Below, piece by piece: positions 33,651 through 41,088 of a stretch of 64,000 bases of DNA (position 1 is its first letter; the number at the start of each line of letters is the position of its first letter). The notes below the pieces were generated by a model. The model ran no database searches, had not been told where the DNA came from, and was given only the letters and a program-made list of their open reading frames with translations. A program made the position numbers and the translations under genes. The DNA is from Colwellia sp. E2M01 (GTDB taxonomy: Bacteria > Pseudomonadota > Gammaproteobacteria > Enterobacterales > Alteromonadaceae), in the NCBI RefSeq assembly GCF_018860585.1, contig NZ_JAHKPR010000048.1, positions 10,200 to 74,199 on the forward strand, read 5' to 3'.

Positions 33651-36600
33651 ATGTATAACAAATCATTTACTAAAACAAAAATTGCGACGAGTTTATCGTT
33701 AATACTCGGCGCAACAACTCTACCTGCAATTGCAGCAGAAGACGTTTCAAAACAAGCTATTGTTAATGCCGATGTTGAAACAATTCAAGTAACAGGGCTA
33801 CGCTCAAGTATCAAAGAATCAACGCGACTGAAGCGTGACGCTACTGGTGTTGTTGATGCTATATCAGCAGAAGATATTGGTAAATTTCCAGACACCAACT
33901 TAGCCGAATCACTACAACGTATTACTGGTGTATCCATTGATCGCTCAAATGGCGAAGGTAGCCGTGTTACGGTTCGTGGTTTTGGCCCACAATACAACAT
34001 GGTAACGTTAAATGGTCGTCAAATGGCTTCTACTTCTTTACCAGATGGTGGTGGCGCTTCAGATAACCGTGCATATGATTTCCAAAATCTTGCTTCTGAT
34101 GCGGTTCAGTCTGTCGAAGTATACAAAACAAGTAATGCTGCAGTTGCAAGTGGAGGTATTGGTGCAACCATTAATATTAATACTTCTAAGCCACTTGATA
34201 ATCCAGGCTTTATTGCCAGTGTTGCAGGCGCAGTACTTATGGATACTTCGGTAAGAGGTGGCGTTGCTGATTATAGTGATAAAGTAACACCTGAATTTTC
34301 AGGCTTATTAAGCTGGACAGACGAAGAAGAAATGTTTGGTGCTTCTTTAACCGCTAGTACTTCTAAACGTGATAGTAGCTCAACAAGTGCTGAAGTAGCA
34401 CAATGGAGAAATACACCTTGGGACGGTACAGTAGCTGGCGAAGTACCTAGCGGCTCAGGCACGCCTCTACAAATTACCAATGAACCAGGCATGGGAGAAG
34501 CACATGCGCTTCCTTCAGATCTTGCTTACCGTTTATGGGACAGACAACGTGAACGTACAAACGCTCAATTAACATTACAGTATCGCCCTATTGAAAGTGT
34601 TACAGCAACGTTTGACTACACTTATTCAAAATTAGAGCAAGAGCAACAAGGTACTGAGTTATCTATTTGGATGGATACTTATAAAAGTGATATCACTTTT
34701 ACTGAAGGTTTAAATCCATCACCTTTATATTATGCAGAAGACAGAAGAGAACAAGCCCCACGTGATATCGCGGTAAAACAAAAATACCGTAATTCACTTA
34801 CGGAAGACAAATCTATTGGTCTTAATTTAGAATGGCAAGTCAATGATGATTTAAGTTTTGCATTGGATTATAACGATTCATCTTCTGAATCATCACCAAC
34901 CTCAAGCTATGGTAATGATGTAACTGTTGGTTTAGGGTCTAACGTGTTAGCAGGACAAGGCGCAACCTATGGTGCGAGTGGTATTCCTGAAATTCATGTT
35001 GACTTTGATGATTGTGATTCACGCATTGGTTTAAACTGTAATAATGTATTTGATGAGAGCGATGTAGGTACTTCAATTTACCAAAAAGCACATGCGTATA
35101 ATACTAATGATATTACTCAAATTCGCATTGACGGTACCTGGGAGTTTGAAGATGGTAGAATTGATTTTGGTGTTGAATCAAGAGAAATGGATAACCACTC
35201 GGTTCAATCAAGTACCAACCAATCAATGGGTGATTGGGGTGTAAATAATCCTGGTGAAATTCCTGCAGGTATGATTGAAGCTATCGACTTCAATGATGCT
35301 TTAAATGATTATAAAACAGCAGGCTGGACTCAAGGTTTCCGTGGCGACACAATCGCCTTGGCTGACTGGGCTGCAACAGTTTACGATTTAGATTTAGGTC
35401 GAGATACATCTGTCGGTACAGATCGTCGTATTCAAGAAGATGTCACTGCAGCGTACGTAAAAGCTTCTTATAGTGATTATATTGCTGATATGCCGTATAA
35501 CGTTGCTGTAGGTTTACGCTATGAAGATACTAAGTCAACATCAACAGCTAACATTGCATCCCCAACAGCGGTAGTATGGAAGAGTAACGATGACTTTGAG
35601 ATCAACCAAGGAGCAGCCGTAGATGCTGATTTCTATAGCACTTCAAATTCTTATTCTCATTTCTTACCTAATATCGATTTTGATATTAATATAATCGAAA
35701 GCGTAAAAGCTCGTGCTTCATTTAGTCAAACCATTGCTCGCCCTACTTACGGTCAATTAAGTAATGCGACATCAATTACAGGTGGCCCAAGTTCACCATC
35801 AGTACTTAATGCAACCCCTGGCTCTGCCAATACAGGTAACCCATCACTTGTACCATTAGAGTCAACGAATTTTGATATTTCAATGGAATGGTACTTTGAT
35901 GATACAAGCTATGTATCTGCGGGTTACTTCCGAAAAGATGTTGATAAATTTGTCGGCAATGGACCTATAGATCAGCCATATTATGGTTTAACTGACCCTA
36001 GCGGCGGCCCAAGAGCTGAACAAGCTGTAGCTGATTTAGCTGCTGCTGGTATCACTCTAAACGCAACCACGTTATTTTCACAAATGGCAGCTAATCAGTT
36101 AGGTGAAGCGCTTTATGCAAATGGCCATACGGATTTAGATTATGAATCATTGGTTGATGTAATTGGCAATAGTGACGATCCAGAAATGAATTTCCTTTCT
36201 CAATCACCTGTTAATAATAAATCAGCGGTAATTGATGGTTTAGAATTGGCGGTTCAACACTTCTTTGGGGATAGTGGTTTTGGCGTACAAGCTAACTACA
36301 CTCTTGTTAATGGAGATATAGAGTTTGATTTAGCCAGTACTGAAGAGCAGTTTGCTTTACTAGGCTTAAGTGATACAGCCAACCTAGTATTACTATACGA
36401 AATGGATGATTTATCTGCTCGTATCGCTTATAACTGGCGTGATGAGTTTTTAAACAACGCGGCAATTTATGAAAATGAACCTGAGTTTACTGAGGCCTAT
36501 TCACAAATTGACTTCAGCATTGGTTATCAAGTAACTGAGAAGTTATCAATGTCATTCGCGGGTATAAACATTACAGGTGAAGACCCTCGTAAGCATGGTC

Positions 36601-36674
36601 GTACTGCCAACCAATTAACTTCTGCTGAAGAATGGGATGCGCGTTATGAGCTTAGTGCTCGTTACACATTCTAA
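33651..36674 (+). CDS. TonB-dependent outer-membrane receptor
   Basis: Large receptor (about 1007 aa) for active uptake of oligosaccharide across the outer membrane. A signal peptide covers about 1-28. The plug domain spans about 50-190 (VVDAISAEDIGKFPDTNLAESL, RITGVSIDR, VRGFGPQYNMVTLNGRQM), and a long beta-barrel ends with the terminal phenylalanine in ARYTF. The plug sequence is of the Caulobacter/Alteromonadales carbohydrate-receptor type rather than siderophore type. Start 33651 follows GGGGA with proper spacing; ATG 33645 is too close. Followed by SapC and a halogenase; regulated through operator copy 2 in the model. Confidence 0.92.
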   Translation: MYNKSFTKTKIATSLSLILGATTLPAIAAEDVSKQAIVNADVETIQVTGLRSSIKESTRLKRDATGVVDAISAEDIGKFPDTNLAESLQRITGVSIDRSNGEGSRVTVRGFGPQYNMVTLNGRQMASTSLPDGGGASDNRAYDFQNLASDAVQSVEVYKTSNAAVASGGIGATININTSKPLDNPGFIASVAGAVLMDTSVRGGVADYSDKVTPEFSGLLSWTDEEEMFGASLTASTSKRDSSSTSAEVAQWRNTPWDGTVAGEVPSGSGTPLQITNEPGMGEAHALPSDLAYRLWDRQRERTNAQLTLQYRPIESVTATFDYTYSKLEQEQQGTELSIWMDTYKSDITFTEGLNPSPLYYAEDRREQAPRDIAVKQKYRNSLTEDKSIGLNLEWQVNDDLSFALDYNDSSSESSPTSSYGNDVTVGLGSNVLAGQGATYGASGIPEIHVDFDDCDSRIGLNCNNVFDESDVGTSIYQKAHAYNTNDITQIRIDGTWEFEDGRIDFGVESREMDNHSVQSSTNQSMGDWGVNNPGEIPAGMIEAIDFNDALNDYKTAGWTQGFRGDTIALADWAATVYDLDLGRDTSVGTDRRIQEDVTAAYVKASYSDYIADMPYNVAVGLRYEDTKSTSTANIASPTAVVWKSNDDFEINQGAAVDADFYSTSNSYSHFLPNIDFDINIIESVKARASFSQTIARPTYGQLSNATSITGGPSSPSVLNATPGSANTGNPSLVPLESTNFDISMEWYFDDTSYVSAGYFRKDVDKFVGNGPIDQPYYGLTDPSGGPRAEQAVADLAAAGITLNATTLFSQMAANQLGEALYANGHTDLDYESLVDVIGNSDDPEMNFLSQSPVNNKSAVIDGLELAVQHFFGDSGFGVQANYTLVNGDIEFDLASTEEQFALLGLSDTANLVLLYEMDDLSARIAYNWRDEFLNNAAIYENEPEFTEAYSQIDFSIGYQVTEKLSMSFAGINITGEDPRKHGRTANQLTSAEEWDARYELSARYTF

Positions 36675-36762
36675 ATTTTTGAAAAGTTAACTATTCACCC
36701 TATACTTGAAACTATTATCAATGTTAATGGTTTCTAGTCATAGGCTAATGAATATATTGCTA

Positions 36763-36793
36763 TAAGCCGCTGTATCGCAAGGTCAGCGGCTTA
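36763..36793 (+). terminator. stem-loop between the TonB receptor and sapC genes
   Basis: TAAGCCGCTG/CAGCGGCTTA, a perfect 10-bp stem with 11-base loop, 88 bases after the receptor stop. It has no T-run, so it more likely causes partial termination or protects the receptor mRNA than ends the operon, giving higher receptor than SapC expression (inference). Confidence 0.55.
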
Positions 36794-36925
36794 ATCTATC
36801 TAAAACCGTAATTTTGCTAACTATGTTAGAGTCTGTTGATTCTAATAAAAACACACGACAATAATATTTTCTAAAGAGAGGTTTTTTAACTCCTTTTATA
36901 AAATATTCATTGCAAGGAATACATC

Positions 36926-37654
36926 ATGGCTAATCACAATATTCTCGATAATAAAAATCACAAAGACATAAAAATAATTACCGATTTTGACGATAAATTT
37001 TCAGAAAAAACCAATAGCGCATTAATTTTCCCGACTGAAATTAAAGATGCCCAACGTGACTACCCTATTCTTTTTATTAAAAACCCTGACACAGGTGAAT
37101 TTCAAAGTGTTGTATTATTAGGGCTTGTTGAAAACGAAAACCTTTATATTAATAAAGGTTGGCAAGCGAGTTATATTCCAGCAATGATCAGCAAAGGTCC
37201 TTTTGTCATAGCCTTTGAAGAAAAAGACAATAATGGGGAAAAGATTAAACAACCCATTGTTGCGATTGATATGGATAACCCGCGAGTTAATACCAAAAGT
37301 GGTGAAGCTTTATTTTTAGAAAATAGCACCGCGAGCCCATATCTCCAGCAAGTAAACCAGTCATTAAAAACTCTTTATGATGGCTCTTTACTTAATCAAG
37401 AAATGTTCAAAGCGTTTTTAAAACATGATTTAATTGAACCTATCGCCTTAAATATCGAATTAAACAACGGTAGTAAAATAAACCTTGCAGGTAATTATAC
37501 AATTAACGAAGAGAAGCTTTCTAAACTAACTGGCGACGCACTTAATGAGCTTCATAGCGCTGGCCTGTTAAGAATTGCTTACTTTATTACTGCTTCTTTA
37601 GGTAATATTAAACGCCTAGTTGATTTAAAAAATGCACAAGATCTAACTCGCTGA
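36926..37654 (+). CDS. SapC family protein
   Basis: Soluble 242-residue protein matching the SapC family (PF07277): DYPILFIKNPDTGEFQSVVLLGLVENENLY near 48-77, GWQASYIPAMISKGPFVI near 80-97 and the C-terminal LNELHSAGLLRIAYF near 207-221. The name derives from S-layer-associated genes, but in Alteromonadales and Caulobacterales it recurs between TonB receptors and flavin halogenase genes, with unknown role. Ribosome site AAGGA; 25 bases before the halogenase gene, so they form one transcript. Confidence 0.88.
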   Translation: MANHNILDNKNHKDIKIITDFDDKFSEKTNSALIFPTEIKDAQRDYPILFIKNPDTGEFQSVVLLGLVENENLYINKGWQASYIPAMISKGPFVIAFEEKDNNGEKIKQPIVAIDMDNPRVNTKSGEALFLENSTASPYLQQVNQSLKTLYDGSLLNQEMFKAFLKHDLIEPIALNIELNNGSKINLAGNYTINEEKLSKLTGDALNELHSAGLLRIAYFITASLGNIKRLVDLKNAQDLTR

Positions 37655-37679
37655 AATTGATACAAACCTCGAGGTTATA

Positions 37680-39170
37680 ATGGATAATAAAATAAAAAAA
37701 ATAGTTATTGCTGGTGGTGGAACTGCGGGTTGGATGGCTGCTGCAGCCTTATCAAAATTACTAGGAAAGTCTTTTGATATCTGCTTAGTTGAATCTGACG
37801 CAATAGGCACTGTAGGTGTAGGCGAAGCAGGTATACCAACACTTACCGCATTTCATCGCTTACTCGGTATCGATGAACAAGCCTTTATGAAAGCCACTTC
37901 AGCAACGTTCAAATTAGGTATTAATTTTGAGAACTGGAAAAACGGCGACGATGAATATATGCATGGCTTTGGCCGTGTCGGCAAAGAGTGTTGGGCTGGT
38001 GAATTTCAACACTTTTGGTTACACGGTAAACGTAAAAATATTAATTTTGACTACGGTAAATACTGCCCAGAAATTCAAGCAGCTAAAGCGAAAAAGTTTG
38101 CTCTTTCTAAAGCAGGGCTTAATTACTCATATCATTTAGATGCTACTCGTTATGCTAAGTTCTTACGCTCTTTTGCTGAAGCACATGGCGTAAAACGCTT
38201 AGAAGGCAAAATAATTGATGTAACCACCCATGAAAAAACGGGCGACATAACCGCTATCCAACTTGAAAGTGGTCAAGTGATTGATGGACAGTTATTTGTT
38301 GACTGCACAGGCTTTGCCGCATTACTTATAGAAAAAACCTTAAATACAGGCTATGAAGATTGGACTCATTGGTTACCGTGCGACAGCGCAATAGCAGTGC
38401 AAACTAACTCAGTGTCTGAGCCTGTACCTTATACTCGCTCTATCGCCCATGATAGCGGCTGGCAATGGCGTATTCCTTTACAACACCGTGTAGGCAACGG
38501 TTTAGTGTTTTGTAGTAAATACCTGTCTGACGACAATGCTAAAACCCTATTACTTAATAATATTGAAGGTGAACCACTTACCCAACCTCGCGTTATTAAA
38601 TTTAAAACAGGTAGACGTGAAAAAGCATGGAATAAAAACTGTGTTGCTTTAGGCTTATCAAGTGGTTTTTTAGAGCCTTTAGAGTCAACAAGTATTCATT
38701 TAATCATGTCAGGTATTTTAAGGTTAATTCGCTTGTTTCCGTTTGAAGGTACCACCACTTCAGCCGTTAACGAATATAACAAACAGTTCACCACTGAATT
38801 TGAACATATTAGAGATTTTATTATTTTACATTACCACGCGAATGAACGCGTAAACTCGCCATTTTGGCAAGATTGTAAAACAATGGACATACCTGAATCA
38901 CTGAAACAGAGAATTGATTTATTTAGAGAAACTGGACGAGTATTTATTACCGAAAGTGAATTATTCCGTGCTGATTCATGGGTACAGGTAATGCTAGGGC
39001 AAGGTATTTACCCTGAGCAATATCATCAAATTGCCGCGATTATGAAAGATCATGAACTAACAAAATTCTTGGGTGACATAAGGCAAGCGATAGAAAAAGG
39101 TGTCAGTAATTTACCGACCCACCAAGCATTTTTAGACCAGTATTGCCCTACAGACGTTCAGCCTACTTAA
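37680..39170 (+). CDS. flavin-dependent (tryptophan-type) halogenase 1
   Basis: FAD-dependent halogenase-like protein (496 aa). It has the FAD-binding GGGTAGW near 12-18, GVGEAGIPT near 46-54, a lysine in ATFKLGINFENW at residue 78 (position of the catalytic lysine of PrnA), the halogenase-typical WQWRIP near 260-265 and FLEPLESTS near 335-343 containing the second catalytic-type residue. It therefore looks competent, yet its substrate in a sugar-uptake operon is unknown; free tryptophan halogenation is not implied. Downstream of sapC and followed by a strong terminator. Confidence 0.85.
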   Translation: MDNKIKKIVIAGGGTAGWMAAAALSKLLGKSFDICLVESDAIGTVGVGEAGIPTLTAFHRLLGIDEQAFMKATSATFKLGINFENWKNGDDEYMHGFGRVGKECWAGEFQHFWLHGKRKNINFDYGKYCPEIQAAKAKKFALSKAGLNYSYHLDATRYAKFLRSFAEAHGVKRLEGKIIDVTTHEKTGDITAIQLESGQVIDGQLFVDCTGFAALLIEKTLNTGYEDWTHWLPCDSAIAVQTNSVSEPVPYTRSIAHDSGWQWRIPLQHRVGNGLVFCSKYLSDDNAKTLLLNNIEGEPLTQPRVIKFKTGRREKAWNKNCVALGLSSGFLEPLESTSIHLIMSGILRLIRLFPFEGTTTSAVNEYNKQFTTEFEHIRDFIILHYHANERVNSPFWQDCKTMDIPESLKQRIDLFRETGRVFITESELFRADSWVQVMLGQGIYPEQYHQIAAIMKDHELTKFLGDIRQAIEKGVSNLPTHQAFLDQYCPTDVQPT

Positions 39171-39184
39171 ACGGTATTAAATAA

Positions 39185-39218
39185 AAAGCGCAACTTAATA
39201 AAGAAGTTGCGCTTTTTT
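39185..39218 (+). terminator. rho-independent terminator of the receptor-sapC-halogenase operon
   Basis: Perfect 12-bp stem AAAGCGCAACTT/AAGTTGCGCTTT with 7-base loop and continuing T-run, 15 bases after the halogenase stop. Confidence 0.9.
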
Positions 39219-39258
39219 ATCTATCATATTCCATGAATAGGTGTTTGAGAAGCTCTAT

Positions 39259-39420
39259 TCAAATGACGATGAAGTAAAAAGCCATAATAAGAATCGAGGT
39301 AGGAATAGCTATTTTGAGATCAGCACGGCAGAGTAAAACAAGTGCGGCATAAATTACCATGTCGATACCAACACCAGTGACAGCAACCGCCAAAGCACAA
39401 GCACCCAAATCTAGGTTAAC
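39259..39420 (-). pseudogene. fragment of a TauE/SafE (TSUP) permease gene
   Basis: On the minus strand one frame reads GACALAVAVTGVGIDMVIYA, then ALVLLCRADLKIAIPTSILI and MAFYFIVI before TGA. This is an internal piece of the TauE/SafE sulfite-exporter family, where GVGIDM and CRADLKIAIPTS are typical. About 50 codons survive, with a stop (39427-39429) just upstream in frame and no start codon before the homologous part; whole members have about 250-300 residues. It sits between the halogenase 1 terminator and the 3' end of halogenase 2, so it is a scar of gene replacement at this insertion point. Family call by eye only. Confidence 0.7.
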
Positions 39421-40979
39421 TAAATCTTATGTAAGCCATACTGTTTTATTTTATCGATTAACTCTCTATTACTCGGTAAAGCCGACAAATATTTTTGAGT
39501 TAATTGTTCGTTTTCAGTGAAAAATTGATGCGCTAGCTCTTCATTAATAAACTTTCGTGAAAGCTCACTTTCTTGTGTCTCAAAACCCATTCCATAAAGA
39601 ATATATTGCCAGCTTGAAGAAGGAAATATTTCTTCAACATGATGAAAATCTTGTGGCCCTGGTGGGGTATGTTTCCATAACGCCATTAACTCTTGCAAAC
39701 TTTCTGGGATAGTTTCAGGATTACAATTGTCTCGCCAATAGTTAGAATCTGTTCTTTTGGTTAAAATATAATGAAGCTTTAAGAAGTCGATAATACGCTC
39801 CCAACGATAGAGGAACTGCTTATTATATCGTTTCGAGACTATGTCCATCGTTTCACGTGTTGCAGGCATTTCTCGACTTATTTTAGCAGCGGCAAGCTCA
39901 ACTAATACTAAAGCTGATGCTTCAAGTGGCTCTAAAAAGCCTGAAGACATACCAATGGCAACACAGTTTTTATGCCAAAATTTTTCTCTGTGTCCCGGGT
40001 TAAAGTTTATTTTTCTAACCGTTAACTTGTCCGCCTCAACCTTACCAATAGAGGCTTCAATATAATCGCGCAGCTCTACTTCAGCTGCCACTTCATTAGT
40101 ATGTTCACTTGAATAAACATAACCAACGCCACGTCGTGAAGGTAAGCCTATATCCCAAATCCACCCTGAGCTTTGCGCGGTTGAAATAGTATGCGAAGCA
40201 ATAGGACTATGATCATCAGAATAAGGAACTTGTACAGCCAAAGCAGTATCGTTAAATAATATATGCTTTTTGCTAATAAAAGGGATGTTGAAATGTTGAC
40301 CTAGCAACATTGAAGATAAGCCTGAGCAATCAATAAATAAATCGCCAACTACAGCCCCATTATTTTTTGTGGTTACTGAAGCGATATCTCCATCGTCAGT
40401 ACTATTTATTTCAGTTACATGATCAACAACGTGCGTAACACCTAGCTTTTCAATACAGTGTTTTTGTAAAAAATGACCTAACTTCACTGCATCAAGATGA
40501 TAAGCATAGTTTGCTATACCAGCATATTGAGGCGTTGAAATAAGTTTAGGGGCGCGGCCTTGCTCACAAATACGACCTTGATAACTTACCGCATCAGCAA
40601 AAGCTATTTTCTCCCTATGTTTTTGCCAAGGAAAAATAAGATCAGTTTTAGTGTAACCTTGTGGCAATACGAATGGATGGTAATAGTAATCATCGTCTTC
40701 ACCAGTCACCCATTTACAGAGTTTTGAACCCTGTTTAAATGACGCTTCGCATTCTCTAAACAGGTCGGTTTCATCTATACCTATTTTGTCTAAGGTTTCT
40801 CGCATTGTTGGCCAAGTACCCTCGCCGACACCAATGCTTTTAACCTCTGGCGACTCAATTAATGTTATTTGCAAACCTAATTCTGACGCTGAATTATGCT
40901 CAGCTGCAATAACACCTGCAGTTAACCACCCTGCAGTTCCGCCACCGACAATAACCACTTTTTTAATTGCTTTATTCAT
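39420..40979 (-). CDS. flavin-dependent (tryptophan-type) halogenase 2
   Basis: Second halogenase paralogue (519 aa), convergent with the first. FAD motif GGGTAGW near 12-18, GVGEGTWPT near 50-58, lysine 82 in EASFKQGSKLCKW, and FLEPLEASA retained. The halogenase signature is altered to WIWDIGLP, where the usual form is WxWxIP, so it is not a simple duplicate of halogenase 1 and may act on another substrate. Lies 109 bases after the GH3 gene on the same strand and may be the distal gene of the gluP-GH3 operon. Confidence 0.85.
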   Translation of the reverse strand: MNKAIKKVVIVGGGTAGWLTAGVIAAEHNSASELGLQITLIESPEVKSIGVGEGTWPTMRETLDKIGIDETDLFRECEASFKQGSKLCKWVTGEDDDYYYHPFVLPQGYTKTDLIFPWQKHREKIAFADAVSYQGRICEQGRAPKLISTPQYAGIANYAYHLDAVKLGHFLQKHCIEKLGVTHVVDHVTEINSTDDGDIASVTTKNNGAVVGDLFIDCSGLSSMLLGQHFNIPFISKKHILFNDTALAVQVPYSDDHSPIASHTISTAQSSGWIWDIGLPSRRGVGYVYSSEHTNEVAAEVELRDYIEASIGKVEADKLTVRKINFNPGHREKFWHKNCVAIGMSSGFLEPLEASALVLVELAAAKISREMPATRETMDIVSKRYNKQFLYRWERIIDFLKLHYILTKRTDSNYWRDNCNPETIPESLQELMALWKHTPPGPQDFHHVEEIFPSSSWQYILYGMGFETQESELSRKFINEELAHQFFTENEQLTQKYLSALPSNRELIDKIKQYGLHKI

Positions 40980-41088
40980 TATTATTCTGCCAATAGTAAA
41001 GTGTTATATTTTTCATAGAGATTTTAATTTATATCAAACGGACTACTTAACTTGATCTCAGGTTACTTAATCCGTTTAATAATACTCT

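Noticed and set aside
37680-40979. Halogenases as part of an antibiotic biosynthesis cluster
   Set aside because: No NRPS, PKS, prenyltransferase or tailoring genes are nearby; all neighbours are sugar utilisation genes.
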